From: Pythium myriotylum
Lineage: Eukaryota > Oomycota > Peronosporomycetes > Pythiales > Pythiaceae
Reading direction: 5' to 3'
NCBI GenBank assembly: GCA_023091665.1
Contig: JALJCQ010000026.1
Coordinates: 806,001 to 870,000, forward strand
DNA length: 64,000 nt
The notes beneath the pieces were generated by a model. It was not told where the DNA came from. It saw only the letters and a list, made by a program, of their open reading frames with translations, and made no database searches. Of the stretch, positions 31,601 to 41,978 are shown one piece after another. Made by a program: the position numbers and the translations under genes. Position 1 is the first letter of the stretch. Each line of letters opens with the position of its first letter.

Positions 31601-32569
31601 AGTGTTAATAACGAGGCCGTAGATCCACTCAGTGTTGCGAAGTTGACATCCACGCAGCAGGATGTTCTTGATGGACACTGGCTGCTGCGTAACGCCGTCA
31701 ACACTATCCTTTCCGCTTGACGCCACAGTGAGCGTGCCGTCAAAACGACCAATCACGCGGTTTGGCTGCTCGCACCGCAGGAAACCGCGTAGCTCCTGGA
31801 TCTTAGCGTTCGTGAGTGCGTGGAGCGTGGCGTCGCACGCATGGCGCAACTTGAGGTTTGTCTCGCCGTCCAACGACTTAGTTTCCACGTAGCAGATTCC
31901 GTTGGGCTCGCTTGGCTTGGGCTCGTCGACCGCGAGAATGAGGAGGTCGGCGGGGGCGGTCTCGCGGTTGCGCAACTTGACGATCGTACCAACGGTCAGC
32001 TCGGACCAGTTGATGATCGCGATATCGGGATCGGACGTGTGCATCATGTGCGCGGTGGCGGCGTCGCCCGTGTACGTTGCGGTCACGATGTGGCAGAGCG
32101 CCGAGTTCGCCTCGTGGTCGGCTCGGTGGCGGCGGCGGTCCTCGATGATCGCGAGAACAGCGTCGACAGCGAGGATGAAAACCAACACGGGCAGGTTCGT
32201 GGGGAGGCCGCCAGTGTTACTGATGGGCTTGATGCACTGGAGGACCGAGACGAGGAGGAAGTAGGCGTTCGCGAGTTTCTGGAACGACTCGATCATGAAG
32301 AGCGGGAGGAAGTTCCAGGTGGTGTACTTGGACGTGATGACCACGTTGGAGCAGAAGGCGTCGGCGCTGAAGGCGGGCTGTTGCGGCAGGCGCTGGGGCA
32401 GCGCGATGATGCGGTAGTCGGGGTCCTCCATCGGGGGCTCGGGCGCCGAGGCCGCCGTGGTGGGCGCCATGGTCGTGATCTGGTCGAGACGACGCGAGCT
32501 CTGATCCGAGGTCGCGCGCGACGTCGGGAGGTTCACGTAGCCGCTAGCGCTGGCGTCCTCGTCCTCCAT
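28603..32569 (-). CDS. P4-type ATPase, phospholipid flippase (1301 aa)
   Basis: Two exons, 28949-32569 and 28603-28887. The 61-nt intron has GTACGA, a TACTAAC branch site and AG at 28888; a second in-frame AG 12 bases further on (CACAG) is an alternative. The first in-frame ATG is at 32569; 22 further codons upstream have no ATG. Key parts: N-terminal P4 signature region, actuator DGET at 234-237, P4-type fourth transmembrane segment IPVSLYVTI in place of PEGL, phosphorylation motif DKTGTLT with Asp462, TGDKQETA, and hinge GDGAND at 888-893. The C-terminal exon carries the SGFAFSYD tail seen in many P4-ATPases. It should move phospholipids to the cytosolic leaflet of Golgi, endosome or plasma membrane, normally with a CDC50 partner, not encoded here. 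Confidence 0.93.
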
Positions 32570-32990
32570 GGGCGAGAAGAGGCGAGATGAAGAGGCTGCC
32601 CCTTGGGCGGCTCTTGGTTTCAGTATGGCGCCCACGGCGGATCGGCGGCCGAGTTTGGGAAGTAATCAATCGGAAAGAAAACCACTGACTCCCGTTAGAT
32701 TTCACCTCCACGATCAGTCGAGACATGTCGCACGACGCGTAGGGTACCTTCAAGCCAGCCGGGTGATCGCTTTCCCAGACGCTGAGATAATGGTTTGAAA
32801 CAGGTTTAAAACATGCGACCATCGCTCCTTCGCGGCGTTGAAGCTCGCACGCCAAGACGGAGGAAGACCTGGGCCCCACTCGCGGCCCTTTCCGAGCGAA
32901 GTCGCCGGCGATGTCCGCGGCCATCAGCGCGCGGCGCCGAGAAGCGCCCAACGACCAGAGAGCAAAGCGAAAACGGCGCGGGAGAAGCTG

Positions 32991-34167
32991 ATGGCCCACG
33001 AAAGTCTCCGAGAGAGATACAAGCGCATCAAGAAAGAGCAGCGACGGGGCTCGGCTGACGGATGCGGAGGTGAGTGATGGCAGGGATTGATGTGGATGAG
33101 CTAGCTGAGACCGACTCGGATTGGATCCAGAGGTGATTGACTTGGTGGACTCGTGCGACGAGCGAGAGCAGAGGCGCATTGCGGGACGCTTCGACGTGCA
33201 CCACATCCACACAGATGCGGGAGTGTCTGTGGAGGTGATCGAATTCCTGAGCGACTCGGAAATCTACAGAGACGACGAACCCGAGTATGTGCATTCGCCA
33301 GTAGCTTGCAGATCAGTTTGCTCCGCGCTTCCCCACACAAAGCGTGAGTTGAAGAGAGCACCGTCGACAATCGACCCGACTCGACCCAGTTCAGGTGGTT
33401 GCGACTTGCTGTGCGAGAATGAAGAGATATATGATGAACTAGCCCAGAGCTCCTCTAGCGACGAATCTGAATTTAGTGAGAGCCCCCAGGACGATGATGA
33501 CGATCCAGGCAAGCAGATTGAAGTCTTCGACACGCCAAGCTATTTTGAGCATTGGAAACCGTCACCTCCTTTTCGACCTGTCCTCAACAAGAATGCTCTT
33601 GGAACAAAGATCATGAAGGATATCGAAGGACTCGAAACATGCAAACCATGGCGATTTGTTTATCGGTGCCTTGAAATACCATTCGAGTCGACGCCACGCT
33701 CAGACTCGTGCGGATTTCTGTTCGAACGATGGGACAACTTTTGGCGCACGCATGGACGCGCTGTCTGGGAAAGATTCTTCTGGTGCCCGAAGCCAAAGGG
33801 CTGCATTGAGTACAACCAACGAAAGCATCGCCAAAGCCAAGCTGCCAAAGCGTTCCGGGCGCTAGCTGAGGATCTTAACGAGAAATTTGGTCTGAAAATC
33901 GTCGAAAATATTAAGTCCAACCTACACACTGGTTGGTGGTACCGCCCTGAACGCCCCATGGACTTAGTACGCCTGCACAGCCAAGATGCTCGACTTTATG
34001 CTCTCCACTTGTCACGCTTTCGTGAGCGCTGGCCTCTCGGAATCCGTCGAACTCGACTCCAATGTAGTGCGTTCTGGTGCCTTCGAGAACCGGCCGCGAA
34101 CCAGCCCACCCCTGCAGAGGACGTTCACGTGGATTTGTCAAGTGACGAAAGTGATGAGAATATGTGA
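32991..34167 (+). CDS. Acidic protein with SUMO-interacting motifs, family unknown (371 aa)
   Basis: Two exons, 32991-33069 and 33131-34167, joined across a 61-nt intron (GTGAGT ... ATCCAG). Exon 2 alone has no ATG at its start, and the splice joins the frames exactly, so the two-exon model is preferred. 32991 is the first in-frame ATG. Residues 28-32 are VIDLV followed by acidic residues, residues 60-68 are VEVIEFLSD, and the C-terminus is VHVDLSSDESDENM (358-371). All three fit the SUMO-interacting pattern of a hydrophobic core beside acidic or serine residues. The N-terminal exon is basic. Residues about 190-330 form an aromatic-rich block (for example WDNFWRTHGRAVWERFFWCP) that I do not recognise. 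No RING or protease motif was seen. Confidence 0.7.
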
Positions 34168-34252
34168 GAGTGATCTCGAGAGTGGAATGACTATTGCTCA
34201 ATCGATGTGGTCGTCGATTGATGTCCAGATCAGGTTGTCAATCGAAATTTGC

Positions 34253-34960
34253 TTATTTTTGACCGGCTAGCTTAAGGATAGAGATGCGCTGAGGAGACGT
34301 GAGGGATGCCCGCTGTTTCAGAGCTAGCGTAAACTCTTTGAATGATAAATCGTGACCAACAATTTGTTGCATCCACTCCTTCAGCATACGTTCTTCTTTC
34401 TTGGAGATCTTACAAGCCACTCATGTGGGTCACTTGATTACCGACGGCAGTGCCTCCCACGCACCTTGAAATCGATTCGATTTAGTCCCGAAATCATCTC
34501 ATCGACTGAAATACTTCGATTGCTATCGTGGTCGATTGCAACAAACACGTCGCGTGCGCGGAATCCATTGTCTTTAATGTACTTGTCAAGTCGCTTGAAG
34601 AACGGAGGAGGGTATCCATCCTGCTTCGTTGAGGAAGAACCGAAGGAGAAATCGGAAAAGCGTGACTAGGCATCATACACATTACGCTATACACGGCGGA
34701 TGGACTAAAGCCCGCAAAGCATGCTAACGTGTGGACGCTGTAACGCCGACGTCTTGATGACGAGACTCTCGTGGGGTGGCTGGTAGCTTCCTGAAGATGG
34801 ATGGTTAATGCACAGGTCTGCTACTCCAATCGACTGCGAGCACGTCAGTCAACTCTTTGCTATCGCATAGAGTGTAAGGAGTTGCTCTCACGCCCATGTC
34901 CTTGTCACACATACGGTCTCTCCTCGGACAGCAGCACCATTGCGACTGACTCTGACCCAT
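34253..34960 (-). CDS. Small acylated EF-hand protein in four exons (176 aa)
   Basis: Model: exons 34892-34960, 34729-34833, 34465-34665 and 34253-34408, with introns of 58, 63 and 56 nt. All exons are in phase 0. The first intron is GTGAGA...CTGAC...GCAG, the third GTGCGT...GTAAG; the second has a weaker donor, GTTAGC. The N-terminus MGQSQSQWCCCP fits an N-myristoylation signal (Gly2, Ser6) followed by three cysteines suited to palmitoylation. Exon 3 holds an EF-hand whose loop reads DHDSNRSISVDE, with all calcium ligands in place; exon 4 has a degenerate second hand around DLSFKEF. No single frame here exceeds about 70 codons, so the gene is easily missed. It is probably a membrane-tethered calcium sensor. 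It ends 86 bp from the convergent SIM gene. Confidence 0.65.
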
Positions 34961-35087
34961 GGTCGCATTGTGGAGCCTGCGCCTTTTCGAGGACCAGATG
35001 TCAGTATCCCGAGGTGTTAAGAACATATCTGGAGGAACGCGATAACCAAAAGTGGAGGGAACATCAAGTGGTGGCGACTTGGCTCCC

Positions 35088-38000
35088 ATGAGCGACGGCA
35101 ATCGCTTCGCCGACGCGGCTTCGGGCGACTCGGGCCCAGCCGACGAGCGTCGTCTGCAGTACGTCGGATGCCAAGGTGAGCACGGTGTCCTTCTCCCAGA
35201 AAAACCATCTTCTCTTGGAGACGGCGGCGTTTCTCCAGCAACTAGATCGCTAGCCATTCGGAACTTGCTCAATGACGTAAACGACGAAGTTGTCGGTGGA
35301 AGCGACCAGGATGGTGACCAGGACTCCACGCATCATAATGAAGTTGATGGAGATGTAGCGAACGAGTCCTCCACTGACCGTGGGGTGCACGAGGTTGAAC
35401 CGAATGCGGCGGCGCTGCTTATGGCATTTACGGACTCATCGCCAAGCGACGCAATACTCACCGGATCGAGCAAACTCGTTGGTGCTTCTGAAGAAAGTCC
35501 TTCGCTGCATCAAGAAGGCGACATCCTCGACCCGAACGTTGATCCAACGGAGACGACGCGGCTCTCAGAGACTCGAGAGCCTGGCGACGACCACGAGACG
35601 GGTGGGGCGAGAAAAAACACCGTTCCGAGTAGGAGACCAGTGCGCGCAGTTCGTCCTCCTATTAAGACCAAGGCTCCAATAGTGCGTGAGGCAAAACCGA
35701 AATCGATAAAATCCAAGTTTCGTAAGTCGCATGCGGCTGATAACGAGAATGACGTCGACATTGTATTGGTACCTGGACCGTCAGCTGATCTTCTTCCGAC
35801 ACCTTCTATCACATCTCCACGAATGCGTGACAAACGGAGGCCACCCGCGGCATCTCCCAATCGAGTTATACCTTTAAAAAAGTCCAAGACGATGGCCCGT
35901 CCAAGGCGAGCTGCAGCTCCAGTGCATAACTACGTTGATGTCACAGGTAGCGACCAAGAGGACCCTGACACACAAGCCGAAATGGTGATTGCCAATTTCG
36001 GAAACAAAGTAAACTCTACGACCGGAGTTGACCCGGGGAACCGCCATACCACAAGTGTTAGCATGAAGACAAAAAAACGCAAGTCAATATCGCAGCGCCA
36101 ACTGGAAGAGTTGATGACAGAAGAACGTGAGGCAGGGTCGTCGTCACGAATTCCTCTTGAGGGACTCGACAGAACCTTAGATACTGTATCAACTTTTGGT
36201 TTACTGCTACGCCCGTGCGAATTTTGCCGACAGAAGCACTCCGCTCACGCGGTGTTCAAGTGCCACTCTTGTTTGCGAGTATATCACGAAAAGTGCCTCG
36301 TGGATGCGTTCCGTTCAGAAGTTCTGGACGCGAAGCCTATTGAGGAGCAGATGGAACATCTTCACTTGTATCGTCCAACGGGGCACAGCGCAGTGCTGCG
36401 CTGTTCATCGTGCCAAGCCGCATTGATTGACTTCCACAATAACCGCGGGTTCCACTGGGACTGCCCATGCCCGACATGCACAACTGTCCCCGGGAAAATC
36501 GCTGACTACAGAAGAGTATCCCTGAAGCGTATAATCGATGAGCACAACCTCGAGTTCGCCTTAAAGAAGGAAAAGAAAGGAAGTGGAACGATCAAACAAC
36601 CTTCTACAGGAAATTCTAAGACAGTTTCCCCGGAGAAGTTGGATCAATCAAAGTCCGTACGTGAAGAGGTGCCTGAGGTGAAAGCAGTGAGCGTAGGATC
36701 GCAGCCCCGATCGGCGCGAGCTTCCAGACGAAGCCGTGTTGAAGTTCTCGACGAGACCACTCCACATGGAGCAAACGAGCCCAACCCATCGAAAGAGACG
36801 GATGAACACGCTGCGAGTTACGCGTCGAAGTCCCGTATGCCTAGTGCTGGAAGGGGACGTAAAGGTGGAAGCCGAGGCAACACTGATTATGGGCTGCAAC
36901 ATGGCCATGGCCAAGCTATGGGAGTGGATCAAGAAGGTTCTACTTCTGAACCGACTGCTTTAAATCCATTGCGAACTCCAAGTAGTGGAGACCAGGATCA
37001 TGGCGATGTTGATATGGACAAAGCGACTGATGGTGAACCGTTCGACGAGATCACTTCGGAAACTCTAGAGGATCTTATCGCAATCACAAAGGAAGATAAC
37101 GACACGTGGTCATTCACCATTGCATGCTCCTCCTCAAAAAAATCTAACGAAAGTGGCACTTACAAGGAGGCAACGCTCTATTGGCATCCAGGACGTGATA
37201 AATCTCTGAAGTGTTCCTGCTGCAACAAAATGGATCAATCCCTAAAGTGGTTTATCCAACATACCGATACCAAGCTACTTTCACGAGACCAGTCTAATCA
37301 AGGTGTTATCGACATTTATGCGTATGTTTTCGTTATCCAGAAGAATCGGCAATTGGTTCCGTTGCAGAATGTGATAGCGTTGTTGCGCCAACGATACGGG
37401 CAAACGGCGAATGATCCAGCAAGAAGTGATTTGACTGGGGGCACAAATCGACGTCCTAGTGGAAAAAAGAAGCACGAAGTGGATGCGCGGCAACAGGCGC
37501 TGGAGCTGTTACGAGATGTGAAATACTCGATAAAGACCCCGGATCAAGTCGTCGGCAATCGACGTCGTCCGTCCATCCCCGCTAGCTTCTCGTGCGATGT
37601 TATATGCGCAGAACGCGGCCGGTGGCTTCGACCGCTAGGAGGAAACGAGTTGATCCTACGAAATACCATTGCAGATTGCTCAGTGAGTGCCGATGTGTAC
37701 AAGACGGGGACTCTTGACGTATGCGCCAGTGCTAAGAACTTCAAGAGTTGCAGGATCCGCTGCGGGTGCTGTGGGGGGGTGTTCAGTGGCTCCAAGTTCG
37801 TTCAGCATACACGGGAGCCACTCTTAGCCGAGGAACAAAGGAATAATAAGCTGGAAGAGGGAGCTCAGAATCACAGAGATGACGACGCCGAAGATGATTG
37901 GGATCACACCCCGGATACGACCGACTCAAACGAAGCAGAAGTATCTTCAGGAAAGAAGATCCGAACTTTCTCGTGCGTCATCGGGGTTGTCATGCGCGAC

Positions 38001-38129
38001 AACCTGAGCTCGATAAGACTAGACGCTTTTCTATCGGCACTAGAAAAACTTGGTTCCCAAGGAGAAATCAACAAGGCTATTGCTGCGATCACGAAGACTC
38101 AAGACACATCAGTTCCTGCGAACTCTTGA
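35088..38129 (+). CDS. PHD-like zinc-finger protein with two TDBD/SAND-like modules (1013 aa)
   Basis: Single exon from the first in-frame ATG at 35088. The N-terminal 350 residues are low-complexity, acidic then basic, with AT-hook-like patches (MARPRRAAA; a second, GRGRKGG, near residue 590). Residues about 376-470 form a zinc-binding module with CEFC, CHSC, HEKC, CSSC and CPCPTC, similar to PHD-type fingers. Two later blocks (about 680-770 and 840-940) each contain the CxCC...F..HT pattern (LKCSCCNK ... FIQHT and RCGCCGGV ... FVQHT), which resembles the Tify/TDBD domain of plant PHD proteins. A chromatin reader or transcriptional regulator in the nucleus is inferred. The start is 127 bp from the divergent EF-hand gene; the stop is 53 bp from the convergent SCI1-like gene. 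Confidence 0.65.
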   Translation: MSDGNRFADAASGDSGPADERRLQYVGCQGEHGVLLPEKPSSLGDGGVSPATRSLAIRNLLNDVNDEVVGGSDQDGDQDSTHHNEVDGDVANESSTDRGVHEVEPNAAALLMAFTDSSPSDAILTGSSKLVGASEESPSLHQEGDILDPNVDPTETTRLSETREPGDDHETGGARKNTVPSRRPVRAVRPPIKTKAPIVREAKPKSIKSKFRKSHAADNENDVDIVLVPGPSADLLPTPSITSPRMRDKRRPPAASPNRVIPLKKSKTMARPRRAAAPVHNYVDVTGSDQEDPDTQAEMVIANFGNKVNSTTGVDPGNRHTTSVSMKTKKRKSISQRQLEELMTEEREAGSSSRIPLEGLDRTLDTVSTFGLLLRPCEFCRQKHSAHAVFKCHSCLRVYHEKCLVDAFRSEVLDAKPIEEQMEHLHLYRPTGHSAVLRCSSCQAALIDFHNNRGFHWDCPCPTCTTVPGKIADYRRVSLKRIIDEHNLEFALKKEKKGSGTIKQPSTGNSKTVSPEKLDQSKSVREEVPEVKAVSVGSQPRSARASRRSRVEVLDETTPHGANEPNPSKETDEHAASYASKSRMPSAGRGRKGGSRGNTDYGLQHGHGQAMGVDQEGSTSEPTALNPLRTPSSGDQDHGDVDMDKATDGEPFDEITSETLEDLIAITKEDNDTWSFTIACSSSKKSNESGTYKEATLYWHPGRDKSLKCSCCNKMDQSLKWFIQHTDTKLLSRDQSNQGVIDIYAYVFVIQKNRQLVPLQNVIALLRQRYGQTANDPARSDLTGGTNRRPSGKKKHEVDARQQALELLRDVKYSIKTPDQVVGNRRRPSIPASFSCDVICAERGRWLRPLGGNELILRNTIADCSVSADVYKTGTLDVCASAKNFKSCRIRCGCCGGVFSGSKFVQHTREPLLAEEQRNNKLEEGAQNHRDDDAEDDWDHTPDTTDSNEAEVSSGKKIRTFSCVIGVVMRDNLSSIRLDAFLSALEKLGSQGEINKAIAAITKTQDTSVPANS

Positions 38130-38182
38130 TCGATTAATCACTGTTAGTTGTTGTTGCTACTGTGGCCATCGCTCCTCTTGTT

Positions 38183-39296
38183 CTACGAATCACGCCGCGG
38201 TGGAATCGTAATTGGCCGTCCATTGTTGACGGACAGTCCCATATCCTGTAAGAACTTGTCCATCCGTGCAGTTTCTTTCGCCTGGGCGGCGTCTGCACGC
38301 TCACGGAGCTCTTCTTCACGTCGCTGGCGTGATTCGGTGCGTTTTGAAAGACGGCGTTGAAAATCGTCGGTTCCATCTTTGCTGCTGCCTCCCATGAGGA
38401 ATGCCTCCTCCAAGTCGAGACCGTCCTGGTTTGCCTCTCGCTCTCGGGCAGCTCCGTGGACTTTCTCCGCGAGTTGTCGTCGCCTCTCCAACAAGGCTTC
38501 TCGACCCGTCTCACGTGGCACGAGCTCATCGATCACACTGTCGAGGTGTTTTCGCAACCGTTTGGTGTCTGCGTGCACTCGATGGCGTTGGTCATCATCA
38601 AGGTGCGGATCTCGAGTATCTCTAAACTCGCGTTTGCGAGGTCCGAGATCTCTTGACGGCTGATCTTGCTCTTTCTCGGACCCTTGACCTCGTGACGCGA
38701 GCAAATTAGATTTGCGCGTCGCGACGCCCACCGAATCTTTAGCAGATGCAAGGTCCATCAGCTCCCGGTCAGTGAGTTTTTGAACGAATCCCCAGGCATG
38801 TCTAGTGCGTCTGGTGCTCTCCAGCACCTTCTCTGGAATGCCTTCGTAGAACATGCGGTCGAGCCGCCCGTCGTTCCATCGCTTGACGAACTTGGTCTCA
38901 AAGAGCCGCGTGGCCTCTTCCGTGGACAGTTCCTCAATATACTTGTTCCTGCCGACGACGGGATTGAATCGTTAGCACTACCACAACGCTTAGCACGTTA
39001 CAGACACCCACCGGCGCTGTTTGAGCCACACACGAAACTCCGTCGCTCGCAGAAAGTAGTCGTCCTCGCTGATTCGGGCGGCGCCGGCCGGCAGCTCGCG
39101 CGTTGCGTCGCTGCCATCGCTGTCGCCTCGGTGGCGCCGCTTCTCCTTCGCGCTTTTGGCTTTCTTGTGCGACGACGAGTGGTGCTTCCGCTCGTCGCGC
39201 GACCGATGGGAAGATGCTAGAAAACACGGAGAGAGATCAGCGACCGGAGGCGCGAGAGACGGAGAGAGCCGACGCACACGCGCGGTCGCGTGACAT
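38183..39296 (-). CDS. SCI1-like (style cell-cycle inhibitor 1 family) basic protein (329 aa)
   Basis: Three exons: 39278-39296 (19 nt), 39012-39216 and 38183-38948, with introns of 61 and 63 nt. The tiny first exon supplies the only ATG; the second exon has none in frame, and its upstream intron ends TTTTCTAG. The spliced product has a Ser/Lys/Arg-rich head, then the conserved core at residues 57-112: EDDYFLRATEFRVWLK followed by KYIEELSTEEATRLF and FVKRWNDGRL. This core is the hallmark of the SCI1-like nuclear family of plants and other eukaryotes. The remaining 200 residues are highly charged and probably coiled-coil, without known domains. Function in this lineage is unknown; a nuclear or nucleolar role is inferred from family and composition. 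Confidence 0.75.
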
Positions 39297-39496
39297 TATC
39301 GCGCCAGAGGTTTCCAAGTGCCGACTGAGTCGCCAGCCGATACTCAGACTCAGACGGAACTCTATGCTCATCATGCTGCTGGTGCTTCTGGAGCTGGCCG
39401 TCTGTGTTCTCCACGCGCGCAGCACTCTTGCGACGCTGCGGCGAGCGCCAGTTCATTCCCGCCGCGCGCCACCGGCGCTTCGCTCGACGCAAAACG

Positions 39497-39518
39497 CATC
39501 CATCCATCCATCCATCCA
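39497..39518. repeat. CATC microsatellite in the divergent promoter region
   Basis: Five and a half CATC units in the 465-bp gap between the divergent SCI1-like and FYVE-SYLF start codons. Confidence 0.85.
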
Positions 39519-39761
39519 CTGTCTCCGTCGCGCCGCCACCACTTCAACTGCTCCGTTTACCGTAATCACGGATCCAATACCGTAGTCCAAGTTTACGGCG
39601 GGACCCGCTCCGCTGGGTGTCTCTGCGACAGGGTACAGTGTCTCACCTGAGCTCCTCGCTGGCGTTACTTCAGGAACCCACTCGGGTGTATTACGCGCGA
39701 GCGCCGTGGCCTCTGCGGTCGCAAACCTCTCTCCCGCCCACTGCCGAAAAGAACATTCGCC

Positions 39762-41876
39762 ATGGCCAAGTTCTGTCCCGAGTGCGGCACGGCGGCCACG
39801 GGCGGCAAGTTCTGCGCCGAGTGCGGCTTCCGCTTCCAGGAGACCGACGCGCAGGCCAGCTTCAAGGCGTCGCCGCCCAACCTCGCCTTCTCCGAGAGCG
39901 GCCGCTGGTCCAACGGAGGAGTCGCGAATGGCGCCAACGGAAGCTTCGTCGGCGGCAACGGCACGTTTAACAGCGCCAACGGCTCGTTTAACAACGGCGG
40001 CGGCGCTTGGCAGCCAACGCCGGCGAACGTCGCGACGGCAGCCTCGGCAGCGGCGCCGTTCGTCAATCAAGCTGCCGCCGGCTACTCGGTGCAAAACGCT
40101 GGCGCCTATGGAAGGACGCAAAGCCAGCAGCAGCCACCGCCGCCACTCGCAGTCGCTGTCCCCGTCACAAATGCATACCCAAACGGCAACACCAATGGTG
40201 GCGATCCGTACAAACCTCCGTCATCTGTCGCTAGTCCGATTCCAGCTGCACCAGAGCCTGTGCCCCCAGCTGCTTCGGGCGTGGAGGCCCAGCAAGTGTA
40301 TGAACAGTGTGTGCAGACAATTCGCGCATCACGAGGCGGGAATAACGAAGGAGGAGTCAAAGCTTTCAAGCAAAATTGTCGACTGTATGGACTCAAGCAA
40401 ATGGAAGTTGAGCCTTTCTACGACAGCCTTGTCAGCGAGCTCGGACCAGAGCTGACTATCACCTTCGTACCCAATCTCGCGCGCCTTGTTCCGGACGAGG
40501 ACCGCCGCAAGGAGCTTGTCGAATACAACGCCACCAAGCGCCAACAATCCGCTCAAGCGTATGGAACGGCGCCCTTTATGAGCCGGTATGCGGATCAACG
40601 TCGAAGAGTTCCGTTTGGCTCACTGGCTAACTCGTTGCACTTGTAGCTCTTCATCTTCTTCGTCTGCGGGTTCGTATCGAGAGCGTTCGAGTAGTCAGTC
40701 TGGTGTCGTCCAGCAAGGCTCTTCGAAGGGCTTTTTGAAGGGTCGATACGCTGACCACCCGAACTGCGATATCTGCAATGTCAGTTTTGACGTGTCGAAG
40801 AGGCGACACCACTGGTACGAACTGTTTTGCTTGTGGGGGTGGCCGAGCTTGTTCTCATTTTTGCCTTTGTTGTCGCCAGTCGCCGCTGTGGTCTATGCGT
40901 GTGTAGCTCGTGCTCGCCCCTGCGTTTACTCATCCCACAGGGCATGGAAACGCCCGGGGCGAAGGGTTACGAGCCCTCAACACCTCAGCGTGTGTGTATT
41001 CAATGTGCGCCCCAACTTCACCAGTATCAGGATCAGCTTGTCGCGCAGTACGCGAAGTCGAACGAAGAGAACGCGTATCAGGGCCAAGGGCGCCTCGTCC
41101 ATGTGCCCTTCAGCAACTCCCTCTTTAAAGAATGCCAGAACGCTGCCGATATCGTCGGTAACTTCTTCCGCGACGACTGGGGCGCTTCCAAGGATCGATC
41201 AATCCCAGCAGCTTTCCTCCAGAAGGCTCATGGCTTGGCAATCTTGTCGATTATCAAGGCTGGTTTCCTGGTGACGGGTCAAGTAGGTACTGGACTTGTT
41301 GTGTCGAAGCTCCCCGACGGATCTTGGTCTGCACCCTCGGCTATTGGTCTTGGTGGATTGAGCGGCGGATTTGAAATCGGTGGCGAGCTTATTGAGCTCA
41401 TGATCATCCTCGGCTCAGAGGGTGCTGTGAAGATTTTCCACAAGCCTCAGGCTAACATTGGTGCGGGCTTGGACCTCGCGGTTGGGCCCTACGGTCGTTC
41501 AGCCGTTGCAGCAGCTGCTGTGAGCGCCAGCGGGCTGAATGCAAACTACAGCTACTCCCAGAGTAAGGGATTCTTCGCTGGGATCTCCCTCCAGGGCAAA
41601 GTCATTTTCCCGCGAAATGACCTCAATCGAAAGTTCTACGGACGAGAACTGCAACCAGGCGAGATCCTTAGCGGCCACATTGCCCCACCAAACGCTGCGA
41701 AACCCCTCTACGAGGCCATCAACCACGCCATGCAAGGCGTCGAGACCCATCGCGAATCTGTGTCTCGTCGCGCATCTCTTATGGGGCCATGCCGGCTGTG
41801 CAACTGCCCCATGTTCGTCGCGCACACGCACCAAGTGTGGAACAAGAACTGCAAGACATGCAAGCACGTGCATTAG
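39762..41876 (+). CDS. Zinc-ribbon, FYVE and SYLF (Ysc84) domain protein (662 aa)
   Basis: Three exons: 39762-40585, 40647-40814 and 40880-41876. The introns are 61 nt (GTATGC...GGCTAAC...TTGTAG) and 65 nt (GTACGA...CGCCAG). The second splice rebuilds the FYVE signature RRHHCRRCG exactly, which proves the model. Order: zinc ribbon CPECG...CAECG (residues 5-23), a Gly/Asn/Pro-rich linker, a helical block of unknown type (about 180-275), FYVE finger (about 315-380; CDIC ... RRHHCRRCG ... CIQC), SYLF domain (about 400-600; KAHGLAILSIIKAGF and a glycine-rich core), and a C-terminal Cys/His cluster (CRLCNCP ... CKTCKHVH). FYVE binds phosphatidylinositol 3-phosphate on endosomes, and SYLF domains bind phosphoinositides and actin in Ysc84/SH3YL1. 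A role in endosome-actin traffic is inferred. Confidence 0.88.
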
Positions 41877-41978
41877 ATCTAGGAGTAACCAAAATCTGAA
41901 TGTATATTCAAAAATTCAAACACAACTGTGCAAAAATCTCGCCTTCGACGAATCACGAGGGGAGAAACGTCACTGAGT

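Noticed and set aside
31820..32590. 256-codon open frame on the plus strand
   Set aside because: It lies entirely opposite the P4-ATPase coding region and encodes a compositionally odd Arg/Gly/Val-rich product with no motif; a GC-driven shadow frame.
32570..32635. Longer N-terminus for the P4-ATPase
   Set aside because: The open frame extends 22 codons further but has no ATG; the first in-frame ATG is at 32569.
33121..33130. Single-exon start for the SIM protein at 33121
   Set aside because: The codon there is TTG; the bases up to 33130 fit the end of an intron whose removal joins an upstream in-frame exon with an ATG at 32991.
34352..34669. 105-codon plus-strand frame
   Set aside because: It is the opposite strand of the EF-hand gene, whose exons show a conserved calcium loop and consistent splice phases.
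39751..39758. GAACATTC as a heat-shock element of the FYVE-SYLF gene
   Set aside because: Only one two-unit match, directly against the start codon; expected by chance.
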